Below are positions 1-10,836 of a DNA stretch of 64,000 nt, in pieces. Below the pieces are notes generated by a model that searched no databases, was not told the origin of the DNA, and saw only the letters and a program-made list of their open reading frames with translations. Origin of the DNA: Procambarus clarkii. Its lineage: Eukaryota; Arthropoda; Malacostraca; Decapoda; Cambaridae. How positions within the stretch are numbered: position 1 is the first letter of the stretch; the number at the start of each line of letters is the position of its first letter. Location of the stretch: NCBI RefSeq assembly GCF_040958095.1, contig NC_091227.1, positions 20,094,819-20,158,818 of the forward strand. Direction: 5' to 3'. Position numbers and translations under genes: made by a program.

Positions 1-96
1 GCCGCATAATACCCGCCGGAGGCATTTGCATAATTCCGTTCGAGGGAGTCGTATTGACGGAGCAGCTGCCACGGTGCCGGGACCGAGTGTCCCGGG

Positions 97-636
97 GCTG
101 TGAGGGAGTGTGTTGGGGTCGTGAGGGAGTGTGTTGGGGTCGTGAGGGAGTGTGTTGTGGTCGTGAGGGAGTGTGTTGGGGTCGTGAGGGAGTGTGTTGT
201 GGTCGTGAGGGAGTGTGTTGTGGTCGTGAGGGAGTGTGTTGTGGTCGTGAGGGAGTGTGTTGTGGTCGTGAGGGAGTGTGTTGTGGTCGTGAGGGAGTGT
301 GTTGTGGTCGTGAGGGAGTGTGTTGGGGTCGTGAGGGAGTGTGTTGTGGTCGTGAGGGAGTGTGTTGTGGTCGTGAGGGAGTGTGTTGGGGTCGTGAGGG
401 AGTGTGTTGTGGTCGTGAGGGAGTGTGTTGTGGTCGTGAGGGAGTGTGTTGTGGTCGTGAGGGAGTGTGTTGGGGTCGTGAGGGAGTGTGTTGGGGTTGT
501 GAGGGAGTGTGTTGTGGTCGTGAGGGAGTGTGTTGGGGTCGTGAGGGAGTGTGTTGGGGTCGTGAGGGAGTGTGTTGGGGTCGTGAGGGAGTGTGTTGGG
601 GTCGTGAGGGAGTGTGTTGGGGTCGTGAGGGAGTGA
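97..636. repeat. 21-bp minisatellite, about 25 copies
   Basis: Unit GTCGTGAGGGAGTGTGTTGTG with two versions (TGTGG or TGGGG). The unit is a multiple of three and has no stop in several frames, so it looks like a repeat protein but has no gene context. Confidence 0.95.
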
Positions 637-760
637 TGGCTCTTGCGCCTCCCACAGTCTCCCCCGTTGATTGATGTTGCACCCAGTGATCCTCCATCAC
701 CGCCACCAAGTTGCAATGCAACAACTGGCTGCTGTTATTGGCCAGCTGGGGGTGTATGGG

Positions 761-1180
761 TGTATGAGCAGCTGGTGGTATATGAGCAGCTGGTGGTGTA
801 TGAGCAGCTGGTGGTGTATGAGCAGCTGGTGGTGTATGAGCAGCTGGTGGTGTATGAGCAGCTGGTGGTGTATGAGCAGCTGGTGGTGTATGAGCAGCTG
901 GTGGTGTATGAGCAGCTGGTGGTGTATGAGCAGCTGGTGTGCATGAGCAGCTGGTGTGCATGAGCAGCTGGTGTGCATGAGCAGCTGGTGGTGTATGAGC
1001 AGCTGGTGTGCATGAGCAGCTGGTGGTGTATGAGCAGCTGGTGTGCATGAACAGCTGGTGGTGTATGAGCAGCTGGTGTGCATGAGCAGCTGGTGGTGTA
1101 TGAGCAGCTGGTGGTGTATGAGCAGCTGGTGTGCATGAGCAGCTGGTGTGCATGAGCAGCTGGTGTGCATGAGCAGCTGG
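761..1180. repeat. 18/17-bp minisatellite built on CAGCTG
   Basis: Unit TATGAGCAGCTGGTGGTG (18 bp), mixed from about 940 onwards with a 17-bp version (CATGAGCAGCTGGTGTG). Each unit holds an E-box palindrome CAGCTG. About 24 copies. Confidence 0.95.
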
Positions 1181-1424
1181 GTATGAGACGCAGCTACTCT
1201 CACATTGTTGTGGTCGTGTAGATGTACTTGCGGGTGATGAGCTACGGCTCTTGGGTCTCGCCTCTCAACCTTTAATCGATTGAAGTATAGATTTGTAGAT
1301 TCCAGCTTAATGGGCTCAATCTTATATACAACACGACGCTTGGTATGGACTCTGGCTCCCCTACTTGGCGCATGCCACTCGTGTCAGATAATGCCATTTC
1401 TCGCTCTCTGGCTTCCCCTGCCGA

Positions 1425-1653
1425 GCCGGTCGGCCGAGCGGACAGCACGCTGGACTTGTGATCCTGTGGTCCCGGGTTCGATCCCGGGCGCCGGCGAGAA
1501 ACAATGGGCAGAATTTCTTTCACCCTATGCCCCTGTTGTAAAATAGGTACCTGGGTGTTAGTCAGCTGTCACGGGCTGCTTCCTGGGGGTGGAGGGCTGG
1601 TCGAGGACCGGGCCGCGGGGACACTAAAGCCCCGAAATCATCTCAAGATAACC
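1425..1653 (+). mobile_element. tRNA-headed SINE, family A
   Basis: The head GCCGGTCGGCCGAGCGGACA folds like a tRNA (anticodon loop CTTGTGA, B box GGTTCGATCCC). A fixed body follows (CACCCTATGCCCCTGTT, GGTACCTGGGTGTTAGTCAG) and it ends near GCCCCGAAATCATCTCAAG. This is the abundant decapod SINE; other copies here are near 11887, 44692, 55762 and 56950. Confidence 0.85.
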
Positions 1654-1659
1654 TCCCCG

Positions 1660-1740
1660 TCCCATCCCAAATCCTTATCCTGATCCCTTCCAAGTGCTAG
1701 AGAGTCGCAATGGCTTGGCGCTTTCCCCCTGATAGTTACC
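1660..1740 (-). repeat. Dispersed repeat ending in the CATTACGACTATATAGCACTT motif (rc)
   Basis: ATCCTTATCCTGATCCCTTC followed by AGTCGCAATGGCTTGGCGC matches segments at 4005-4085 (+), 12225-12310 (-) and 46590-46650 (+). At 46.6 kb it forms the 3' end of a family B SINE, so the lone copies are probably truncated SINE ends. Confidence 0.6.
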
Positions 1741-1789
1741 TACCTTACCTCTTATTTTTGGTACTATCTTTCCATCTGAGTCTATCTAC

Positions 1790-2960
1790 TTTCCCGTGGT
1801 TTATCTACCTGTTATGATAAGTATCCTGTCCTAGTGTGCGCTGGCTATGTCTGAGTATTTTGTATGTGGTCATTATGTCTCCCCTCTACATTTTCTGTCT
1901 TCCTGTGACGTGAGGTTTAAATCCTGTAGTCTTGCCTCGTAACTCATGCCGTTCAGATCTTGGACATGCCTGTGGTATACCTCGGGGACTTTCTCTAGCT
2001 TCAGTTTGTGTTTAACGAAGAAAGGAGTCCACGCTGGTGCTGCTTACCTCCAGAACTGGACTGACATGACTGGTATACAAGGTTACCACAGGAAGTTCTT
2101 ATGTTGGATAGTCTTATGTTGGATAGTCTTATGTTGGATAGTCTTATGTTGGATAGTCTTATGTTGGATAGTCTTATGTTGGATAGTCTTATGAGGCGTA
2201 ATGTTGGCTTCTGGTGACAGGTGTAGGTGCTCTGTTAGCCCTCACATATTTGTATCTGTTTAGTGTGTAGGAAATTGTTGGTGAGTCCAATAATTTTGTC
2301 CCGGTCATCCTGTAGTGTCTTGCAGCCTTTCCATCGGACTTAATCTCCTAGTAAGTCATTCAGAGAGACTGTCAATAGTCTTGACCGTAATGGGACGCTA
2401 TTGGCAGCATTTTGCCACTCTTGACGGCTCCTTTCACCATAACTCAGTTAGTCCATTTTATGCACTAGTCTCCTGTGGGCACTTCGTCCTAATGTATACA
2501 ATCCTCCTCACCGTTTTCTGTCTTACGTGATCTTAGTCTCCAGTCATAGAAGTTTATAAGGCTTGTGGGATGAAGGATTTACCGTCCCTGAACCCATGCT
2601 GGGTTGTCGTAAAGGTTCAGAGGTTCTAATAACCTCTTTCATATGGGGTTGGTCAGTACCTTGCATGTTAGGCAAGTAAAGGGGCACTTGAGTTTAGTTT
2701 AGTGTCTCCTGTCTGTTTCCATTGTTGTAAATCCGCACTACACTGGCGGTTTCCAACTCTCTGGTAGTTCTCCAGTTTCCATTGTTTATAGTTTGTATTT
2801 AGTAAGCGGCTAGAACAAGGCTTCGGTATTCATTGTGATATCGTGTATCTCCTCCCACAGTCTGTCATGGCCAGCTGTTGTTATCGCAGAGTTATCCTGT
2901 GCTGCTTGATTTGATGCCGTCTCCCCTCAGGTCAGCAACCTCTGTTGTAAAGACCTCGGA
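1790..2960 (-). mobile_element. Decayed non-LTR retrotransposon (LINE), reverse transcriptase region
   Basis: On the minus strand, broken frames show pieces typical of a Jockey/CR1-type reverse transcriptase: METGELPESWK near 2760-2790, a degraded QHGF/FR-type stretch near 2580-2610, the DDRDKI-like region near 2290-2310 and the region before the C-terminus near 1860-1990. Many stops and frame changes; long dead. A 15-bp tandem repeat lies inside it at 2101-2190. Confidence 0.6.
2101..2190. repeat. 15-bp tandem repeat, six copies
   Basis: ATGTTGGATAGTCTT repeated six times without change, so a recent expansion inside the old LINE copy. Confidence 0.95.
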
Positions 2961-3280
2961 TTTCCCAGTTCCTCACACAGTTCCCTGTCGTTCTCTGTGA
3001 ACGACAGGGAACTTTTGTTTCCTTCTCATTTCGAGCTACTCTTTCCTCCTGTCGTTATCGCGCCCTTATCCTCACCTGCTTCGCTTCCTTATGTGCTTGG
3101 TTGCGCAGGGTTACTGCTCCGTCTTTTGGACAAGGACAAATGTTTGGCTGCTTCCAAGTCTTTCTCGTTCAGAAAGTTCATTTCCTGCGGGAACTCTATC
3201 CTCTGAGCCCTATTTCCCCCCGGTGTCCCCAACACAAGCTCTCATTTCCTCTTACTTTGCTTGCTTCGATATGCTAGAAG
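2961..3280. other. No gene seen; low-similarity sequence
   Basis: Contains an exact short inverted repeat (GTTCCCTGTCGTTC around 2980, GAACGACAGGGAAC around 3000) and otherwise nothing I can name. Probably a continuation of the decayed retrotransposon. Confidence 0.4.
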
Positions 3281-3695
3281 CGTGTGTGTGTGAGCAGCGT
3301 GTGTGTGTGAGCAGCGTGTGTGTGTGAGCAGCGTGTGTGTGTGTGAGCAGCGTGTGTGTGTGAGCAGCGTGTGTGTGTGTGAGCAGCGTGTGTGTGTGAG
3401 CAGCGTGTGTGTGTGAGCAGCGTGTGTGTGTGAGCAGCGTGTGTGTGTAAGTGTGCAGCGAGCGTGTGTGTGTGAGCAGCGTGTGTGTGTGAGCAGTGTG
3501 TGTGTGTAAGCAGCGTGTGTGTGTAAGTGTGCAGCGAGCGTGTGTGTGTGAGCAGCGTGTGTGTGTGAGCAGCGTGTGTGTGTGAGCAGCGTGTGTGTGT
3601 AAGTGTGCAGCGAGCGTGTGCGTGTGAGCAGCGGACGTGTGTGTGAGCAGCGAGCGTATGTGAGAGCAGCGAACGTGTGTGTGCAGCGGGCGTGC
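3281..3695. repeat. GTGTGTGTGAGCAGC minisatellite
   Basis: Units of 17-19 bp (GTGTGTGTGAGCAGC with variable GT length), plus a longer variant that inserts AAGTGTGCAGCGAGC about every ten units. Stop-free in several frames on both strands; not coding. Confidence 0.9.
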
Positions 3696-3712
3696 ATAAG
3701 AACAGAAACAAG

Positions 3713-3974
3713 GGGGGCCAGAATCACTAAGCAGTTACGCAAGCACTTACGAACCTGTACATCTTTTCTCAATCTTTGGCGGCTTTGTTTACAATTATTA
3801 AACAGTTAATGAGCTCCGAAGCACCAGGAGGCTGTTTATAGCAATAACAACAGTTGATTGGCAAGTTTTCATGTTTGTAAACTGTTTAATAAATGTAACC
3901 AAAGCCGTCAAAGATTGAGGAAAGATGTACACGTTCGTAAGTGCTTGCGTATCTGCTTGGTGAATCTGGCCCCA
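3713..3974. mobile_element. Palindromic fold-back element, copy 1
   Basis: Begins GGGGCCAGAATCAC and ends GTGAATCTGGCCCC. The outer ~80 bp on each side are inverted copies (TACGCAAGCACTTACGAACC against its complement near the right end). Homologous copies lie at 4269-4538 (inverted relative to this one) and 57272-57535. Looks like a non-autonomous DNA element (MITE). Confidence 0.75.
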
Positions 3975-4268
3975 GGTGTTTTGTACGAAGCGGAGCTTTT
4001 GGTTGGAGGGAGAGGGTTATCAGGGGGAAAGCGCCAAGTCATTACGACTATATAGCACTTGGAAGGGGTCGGGATAAGGCAGCAAATTCAGTTTATCAAG
4101 TAATTTGAAAAGTTGAAGTTTATCTGTGATTGAGAGGAGGGAAGTTGTCATAATGTGTGAGGGTGGTGGGACTGGCGGAACACGATGGCAAGAGTTGCCG
4201 GCTCTGGCAAGTTGCCTTCTCACAATAATGTGCCATTTGTCAAGGTTGGAAAGGCGTCCCCTCTCTCG

Positions 4269-4538
4269 TATGCCCTGGACCCAGATTCACGAAGCAGCTA
4301 CGCAAGCACTTACGATTCTATACATCTTTCCTCTGTCTTTGACGGCTTTGGTTACATTTATTAAACAGTTTAGCAGCATGAAAACTTGCCAATCAACTGT
4401 TGTTATTATTATAAACAGCCTCCTGGTGCTTCGGAGCTCATTAACTGTTTAATAATTGTAAACAAAGCCGCCAAAGATTGAGGAAAGATGTACAGGTTCG
4501 TAAGTGCTGGCGTAACTGCTTCGTGAATCTGGCCCCAG
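4269..4538. mobile_element. Palindromic fold-back element, copy 2 (inverted relative to copy 1)
   Basis: Same termini and core (CTCCTGGTGCTTCGGAGCTC) as 3713-3974, in opposite orientation, so the two copies form an outer inverted pair about 825 bp across. Confidence 0.75.
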
Positions 4539-4948
4539 GTCCACATCTCCCTGAGGTCCCTTCACTACCCAGCGTGTGGTGGTTCCCTAGGCAATACCAT
4601 TAGGAAATTGAATGAAAATTTTAACGAAATAGAGAAAAGCTTGGATTTACTTAAGCTTTTTTCTGGCATTGATAGCGTTGGTGTTAAGAAGATTTAAGCT
4701 AAGCTTCTTGCAGCAGGTGTGGTGTGGGTTGAGCTTCGGCTCTTTGGTCCCGCCTCTGGTGTGTGTGTGAGGGTGGTACAGGTTCGCCTCACGCCCTGAG
4801 GGACGTGGTGCTACCCTGCCTACCTGCCCGCCAGCCCGCCGCCTCCCGGCATTTTGTAAGATATGGAAATAGGAGTGGTGGTGTGTGCTTGGCGAAGGTT
4901 CGTGTATTGATCTGCTGCATGAATGGTATAGCTAACGGTGTAGGGGGG

Positions 4949-5676
4949 CTGCTGCTGCTGCTTGTGCTGCTGCTGCTGCTTGTGCTGCTGCTGCTGCTGC
5001 TTGTGCTGCTGCTGCTGCTTGTGCTGCTGCTGCTTGTGCTGCTGCTGCTTGTGCTGCTGCTGCTGCTTGTACTGCTGCTGCTGCTTGTGCTGCTGCTGCT
5101 ACTGCTGCTGCTTGTGCTGCTGCTGCTGCTTGTGCTGCTGCTGCTGCTTGTGCTGCTGCTGCTGCTTGTGCTGCTGCTGCTTGTGCTACTGCTGCTGCTT
5201 GTGCTGCTGCTGCTGCTACTGCTTGTGCTGCTGCTGCTGCTTGTGCTGCTACTGCTTGTGCTGCTGCTGCTTGTGCTGCTGCTGCTGCTGCTTGTGCTGC
5301 TGCTACTGCTTGTGCTGCTGCTGCTTGTGCTGCTGCTGCTGCTGCTTGTGCTGCTGCTGCTGCTTGTGCTGCTGCTGCTTGTGCTGCTGCTACTGCTTGT
5401 GCTGCTGCTGCTGCTTGTGCTGCTGCTGCTGCTGCTACTGCTTGTGCTGCTGCTGCTGCTTGTGCTGCTGCTGCTGCTTGTGCTGCTGCTGCTTGTGCTG
5501 CTGCTACTGCTTGTGCTGCTGCTGCTGCTTGTGCTGCTGCTGCTTGTGCTGCTGCTTGTGCTACTGCTCCTACTGCTGCTGCTTGTGCTACTGCTGCTGT
5601 TTGTGCTGCTGCTTGTGCTACTGCTCCTACTGCTGCTGCTACTTGTGCTACTCCTGCTGCTTGTGCTCCTGCTGCT
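4949..5676. repeat. CTG-rich imperfect array, about 730 bp
   Basis: Runs of CTG (3-6 triplets) separated by TTG or CTA triplets (TTGTGCTGCTGCTG). It is stop-free in all three forward frames and on the reverse, which explains the poly-Leu, poly-Cys, poly-Ser and poly-Ala readings. No promoter, splice or domain evidence for a gene. Confidence 0.95.
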
Positions 5677-5731
5677 TTTACAGAGGCACAATCACCGAGC
5701 CTGAAGGCCAGAGTCAATAGCCGGACTCCAG

Positions 5732-5765
5732 CAAGGCGGGGGGGGGGGGGGGGGGGAGGGGGGGA
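5732..5765. repeat. Poly-G tract
   Basis: About 30 G with one A; true length is uncertain in any assembly. Confidence 0.85.
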
Positions 5766-5906
5766 ATGCAGAATTATACGGCAATATTGCATTGTTTTGT
5801 ATTGTTTATTATTACGATAGTTTCAGTAGTTTCAGCATTTGAGTGTTGTAGGCTTCTGCTGAACTGTGTCCGATGCAGCCGATACGTGCTGCATCTTGTA
5901 CTCTCA

Positions 5907-6052
5907 CTTAGCTGGGCGCTGGGTTCTTTGCTGGGACTTAGCTGGGTGCTGGGTTCCTTCCTGGGACTTAGCTGGGCGCTGGGTTCCTTCCTGGGCCTTA
6001 GCTAGGCGCTGGGTTCCTTCCTGGGACTTAGCTGGGCGCTGGGTTCCTTGCT
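5907..6052. repeat. 30-bp tandem repeat, five copies
   Basis: CTTAGCTGGGCGCTGGGTTC plus about 10 bp, five units with few changes. Confidence 0.9.
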
Positions 6053-6113
6053 ATGATTGCTCATTGTCTCAGATTTCATGTAACCAAATTGGCCTGTTCT
6101 GTAATTTACCGTT

Positions 6114-7440
6114 GTACCGTGTTGCAACGTCTTGTACCGTGTTGCAGCGTCTTGTACCGTGTTGCAACGTCTTGTACCGTGTTGCAACGTCTTGTACCGT
6201 GTTGCAACGTCTTGTACCGTGTTGCAACGTCTTGTACCGTGTTGCAACGTCTTGTACCGTGTTGCAACGTCTTGTACCGTGTTGCAGCGTATTGTACCGT
6301 GTTGCAACGTCTTGTACCGTGTTGCAACGTCTTGTACCGTGTTGCAACGTCTTGTACCGTGTTGCAACGTCTTGTACCGTGTTGCAACGTCTTGTACCGT
6401 GTTGCAACGTCTTGTACCGTGTTGCAACGTCTTGTACCGTGTTGCAACGTCTTGTACCGTGTTGCAACGTCTTGTACCGTGTTGCAACGTCTTGTACCGT
6501 GTTGCAACGTCTTGTACCGTGTTGCAACGTCTTGTACCGTGTTGCAACGTCTTGTACCGTGTTGCAACGTCTTGTACCGTGTTGCAACGTCTTGTACCGT
6601 GTTCCAGCGTCTTGTACCGTGTTGCAACGTCTTGTACCGTGTTCCAGCGTCTTGTACCGTGTTGCAACGTCTTGTACCGTGTTCCAGCGTCTTGTACCGT
6701 GTTGCAACGTCTTGTACCGTGTTCCAGCGTCTTGTACCGTGTTGCAACGTCTTGTACCGTGTTGCAACGTCTTGTACCGTGTTGCAACGTCTTGTACCGT
6801 GTTCCAGCGTCTTGTACCGTGTTGCAACGTCTTGTACCGTGTTGCAACGTCTTGTACCGTGTTGCAACGTCTTGTACCGTGTTCCAGCGTCTTGTACCGT
6901 GTTGCAACGTCTTGTACCGTGTTGCAACGTCTTGTACCGTGTTGCAACGTCTTGTACCGTGTTGCAGCGTCTTGTACCGTGTTCCAGCGTCTTGTACCGT
7001 GTTGCAGCGTCTTGTACCGTGTTGCAGCGTCTTGTACCGTGTTGCAGCGTCTTGTACCGTGTTGCAGCGTATTGTACCGTGTTGTAGCGTCTTGTACCGT
7101 GTTCCAGCGTCTTGTACCGTGTTGCAGCGTCTTGTACCGTGTTGCAGCGTCTTGTACCGTGTTGCAGCGTCTTGTACCGTGTTGCAACGTCTTGTACCGT
7201 GTTCCAGCGTCTTGTACCGTGTTGCAGCGTCTTGTACCGTGTTGCAGCGTCTTGTACCGTGTTGCAGCGTCTTGTACCGTGTTGCAGCGTCTTGTACCGT
7301 GTTGCAACGTATTGTACCGTGTTCCAGCGTCTTGTACCGTGTTCCAGCGTCTTGTACCGTGTTCCAGCGTCTTATATCGTGTTCCAGCGTATTGTACTGT
7401 GTTCCAGCGTATTGTACAGTCTTGTACCGTATTGACGCGT
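6114..7440. repeat. 20-bp minisatellite, about 66 copies
   Basis: Unit GTACCGTGTTGCAACGTCTT in strict 20-bp register. Internal variants are ordered in space: GCAACG units dominate 6114-6600, GTTCCAGCG units are interspersed at 6600-6900, GCAGCG units dominate 6960-7300, and GTTCCAGCG again near the right edge. No stop occurs in any frame, so long readings on both strands are artefacts. Confidence 0.98.
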
Positions 7441-7514
7441 ATTGTACCGCTGGTGGAGCAGAGGGTGAGAGCGGCTCAGGTGGAACCAAAGGTCTCCTGC
7501 ACGATCTGAACAAA

Positions 7515-7526
7515 GCAGCAGCAGGA

Positions 7527-7568
<42 letters not shown>

Positions 7569-7905
7569 GCAGCAGCAGGAGCAACAGCAGCAGCAGCAGC
7601 AGCAGCAGAAGCAACAGCAGCAGCAGCAGGAGCAGCAGCAGGAGCAGCAGCAGCAGCAGCAGCAGGAGCAGCAGCAGCAGCAGGAGCAACAGCAGCAGCA
7701 GCAGCAGGAGCAGCAGCAGCAGCAGCAGCAGGAGCAGCAGCAGGAGCAACAGCAGCAGCAGCAGGAGCAACAGCAGCAGCAGCAGCAGGAGCAGCAGCAG
7801 CAGCAGGAGCAGCAGCAGCAGGAGCAGCAGCAACAGCAGCAGCAGCAGCAGCAGCAGAAGCAGCAGCAGCAGGAGCAACAGCAGCAGCAGCAGCAGCAGC
7901 GAGAC
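7515..7905. repeat. CAG-rich imperfect array, about 390 bp
   Basis: CAG triplets interrupted by GAG, CAA and AAG (GCAGCAGGAGCAACAGCAG). It is the opposite orientation of the CTG-rich array at 4949-5676 and is stop-free in all frames; not supported as coding. Confidence 0.95.
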
Positions 7906-7971
7906 AGTTCAGGTCCGTCTGAACATTTCATTATTCGCGGCCCACTTGTAAATTCCCAGCACAAACCCAGC

Positions 7972-7991
7972 GATTAAACGCTGGGAATTTC
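7972..7991. other. Small perfect hairpin
   Basis: CCCAGCG, six-base loop ATTAAA, CGCTGGG; outer AGCACA/TGTGCT also pairs across it. No known function. Confidence 0.4.
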
Positions 7992-8184
7992 TGTGCTTTT
8001 TTTGTTTTCAAATCCGCCAAATCCTGGGAATTGTTGCTGCGCCGAAGGTCGTCTCGCTGTTATTAATTTTTTATCGGCTTGTTCATGGCTTTTTTTCCAG
8101 TGAAGGATATTATTTTGAGTTGTTTTGATTTAAGAGTTTAATGTGGGGAAAAGTTGTGTTCTTATTCATGTGTTATTCATCGCA

Positions 8185-8828
8185 CGTGGGGGTATTCATT
8201 ATACGTGGGTGTTCATTATACGTGGGTGTTCATTATACGTGTGTGTTCATTATACGTGGGTATTCATTATACGTGGGTGTTCATTATACGTGGGTGTTCA
8301 TTATACGTGTGTGTTCATTATACGTGGGGGTATTCATTATACGTGGGTATTCATTATACGTGGGTATTCATTATACGTGGAGTATTCATTATACGTGGGT
8401 GTTCATTATACGTGGGTATTCATTATACGTGGGTGTTCATTATACGTGGGTATTCATTATACGTGGGTGTTCATTATACGTGGGTATTCATTATACGTGG
8501 GTGTTCATTATACGTGGGTATTCATTATACGTGGGTATTCATTATACGTGGGTATTCATTATACGTGGGTGTTCATTATACGTGGAGTATTCATTATACG
8601 TGGGTGTTCATTATACGTGGGTATTCATTATACGTGGGTATTCATTATACGTGGGTATTCATTATACGTGGGTGTTCATTATACGTGGAGTATTCATTAT
8701 ACGTGGGTGTTCATTATACGTGGGTATTCATTATACGTGGGTATTCATTATACGTGGGTGTTCATTATACGTGGAGTATTCATTATACGTGGGTGTTCAT
8801 TATACGTGGGGTATTCATTATACGTGGG
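8185..8828. repeat. 17-bp minisatellite, about 38 copies
   Basis: Unit TTCATTATACGTGGGTG, with TGTT/TATT variants and occasional 18-bp units (GGAGTA). The non-triplet unit is open in three frames; not coding. Confidence 0.97.
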
Positions 8829-8894
8829 CCGTTTCCCGCACTGAACCAGGTGTGGATTATAATCCAAATGAACAAAACCAAGATGCAGTCCATA

Positions 8895-9060
8895 GTGGGA
8901 GAGACGGCCAACAGCCTGGTTGACCAGACGACCAACAGGGAGGCCTAGGGTTGGAGACCGGGCCGCGGGGCCTATTGATCCCCGGAAACTACGCCCGGTA
9001 GTTGAGGTGCCTGATCAAGCCAGCTTATGCTGCAAGTTAAGCATTAACCCCCAGAGAGGT
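8895..9060 (+). mobile_element. Retroposon fragment
   Basis: AACAGCCTGGTTGACCAG, GACCGGGCCGCGGGG and GATCCCCGGAA resemble the shared body of local SINE/LINE 3' ends (compare 13670-13760 and 60572-60705). Truncated. Confidence 0.5.
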
Positions 9061-9157
9061 AGGCCAGCATGGTGGTATATGACCTGTAAGGTGGCTCCTG
9101 CCTCAAGCTGGGTCGTCGTGGCAGATGAGGTTTTTATCCAAGGTGGTAGTGGAGAGG

Positions 9158-9555
9158 TGGAGGGGGCGTGGGTTGAAGGGGGCGTGGGTTGAAGGGGGCG
9201 TGGGTTGAAGGGGGCGTGGGTTGAAGGGGGCGTGGGTTGAAGGGGGCGTGGGTTGAAGGGGGCGTGGGTTGAAGGGGGCGTGGGTTGAAGGGGGCGTGGG
9301 TTGAAGGGGGCGTGGGTTGAAGGGGGCGTGGGTTGAAGGGGGCGTGGGTTGAAGGGGGCGTGGGTTGAAGGGGGCGTGGGTTGAAGGGGGCGTGGGTTGA
9401 AGGGGGCGTGGGTTGAAGGGGGCGTGGGTTGAAGGGGGCGTGGGTTGAAGGGGGTGTGGGTTGAAGGGGGCGTGGGTTGAAGGGGGCGTGGGTTGAAGGG
9501 GGCGTGGGTTGAAGGGGGCGTGGGTTGAAGGGGGCGTGGGTTGAAGGGGGCGTGA
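9158..9555. repeat. 16-bp G-rich minisatellite, about 25 nearly identical copies
   Basis: Unit GGGGGCGTGGGTTGAA; only one clear variant unit (near 9455). Each unit carries two G runs, so the plus strand has strong G-quadruplex potential. Confidence 0.97.
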
Positions 9556-10134
9556 GGGGTAGGTCGTGGTGATGATGGCTTGCGTCTCCATACTCCCCCC
9601 CCCCATTTCTAACGTGGCTTTGTAATAATATGGATCACGTCAATTAATAATTCGAACCTGAATTCATGTGGGTAATAGAGACCGCTACTCAGCCAGTCCG
9701 TAGCTGGACATCTCATCCACCCCTGGCTACTAAGCCAGGGTGGATGAGGTGGATGTGTGTATAGGTGTGGATGGATGGCTGGAGGAGTGGTGGGGCTCAT
9801 TACTCCCGTTCCCCCCCCCCCCCCAGGCCACGGGACTGCCAGCTGTCACCTACAAATGTCTCAATTCAGCTTTAAGTGGTACACAGTCTCCTTTCCCGGG
9901 ATATTGGGTCCGTATCCTACCCATCCTCCACCACCTGCCACACATCCTTCCACCAGCTGCCACATCCTGCCACCCAAGCCCAGCCTGGCAGTACTATTAT
10001 AACCCCCAGCTGCCCTCCAGTACCTCTGATGAGGCCTCCTCCATCACCCTTCCCCCAGCACCCCGCCACGGAGTCGCCACCAGGGGGCAGTGAAGTGTAC
10101 TCCCAGACAGCTGCTGGTGCTGGGGAAGGTGGGC

Positions 10135-10328
10135 GGTGTTCGGACCAAGCGGTGTTCGGACCAAGCGGTGTTCGGATCAAGCGGTGTTGGACCAACCGGT
10201 GTCCGGACCAACCGGTGTTCGGATTAAGCGGTGTTCGGATCAAGCGGTGTTCGGACCAACCGGTGTCCGGACCAACCGGTGTTCGGATCAAGCGGTGTTC
10301 GGACCAAGCGGTGTTCGGACCAAGTGGT
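10135..10328. repeat. 16-bp minisatellite, about 12 copies
   Basis: CGGTGTTCGGACCAAG with variants (GTCCGGACCAAC, GGATCAAG); one 15-bp unit near 10185. Confidence 0.95.
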
Positions 10329-10706
10329 GCAGGGAAGGTGGCCACCTGCCTCCTTGGCCAAGATCAGAGACGTGACTGTCACACCCTCCTGTCCCATTTC
10401 CCTTCCCCCGCTCCTCGCCCCGTCAGGGGTCCGTACACGGTCTGGTTCCTGAGTTATAACCCTCGATTTACTAGATGAAAACCCAGCCTCACAGTACATA
10501 ATTACCAGATAAAATAATGGCCAGGAATCCCTCCCCTACCTCCAATAATTGGAAAAAAGTGTGTATAAAAAAATAATAATAAAATAAAGAACCTTAAAGA
10601 GAACAACATAACAATGTTTGGAAGCATCGGCGGGTATATATATATATATGTTACACAGTATTCATCTATAGACGTCCATATATGGTGAAACACATGTGAA
10701 GAACCT

Positions 10707-10709
<3 letters not shown>

Positions 10710-10765
<56 letters not shown>
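10710..10765. repeat. (CA)n microsatellite
   Basis: Uninterrupted CA run. Confidence 0.95.
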
Positions 10766-10767
<2 letters not shown>

Positions 10768-10836
10768 ACAAAGAGTGCTGGGAAGACGGGACACCACGAG
10801 CGTAGCTCTCATCCTGTAACTACACTTAGGTAATTA
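10766..10836. mobile_element. Short dispersed repeat (CATCCTGTAACTACACTTAGG)
   Basis: GACAAAGAGTGCTGGGAAG followed by GAGCGTAGCTCTCATCCTG and GTAACTACACTTAGGTAATT. The last part recurs inverted near 42295-42330. A decapod dispersed repeat bounded here by CA microsatellites. Confidence 0.5.

Noticed and set aside
97-636. CRISPR array
   Set aside because: Units are contiguous without unique spacers, and the DNA is animal nuclear.
54-1203. Long repeat-protein readings over the 21-bp and 18-bp arrays
   Set aside because: Units are multiples of three with no stop, so several frames on both strands stay open. There is no splice, promoter or domain support.
4763-5792. Poly-Leu, poly-Cys, poly-Ser and poly-Ala proteins
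   Set aside because: CTG-rich array read in different frames and strands; all frames are open by composition.
5866-7922. 500-600 residue repeat proteins over the 20-bp array and the CAG block
   Set aside because: The 20-bp unit has no stop in any of six frames. Equal openness in all frames argues against coding.
8141-8948. Repeat protein over the 17-bp array
   Set aside because: Open in three forward frames at once; tandem repeat only.
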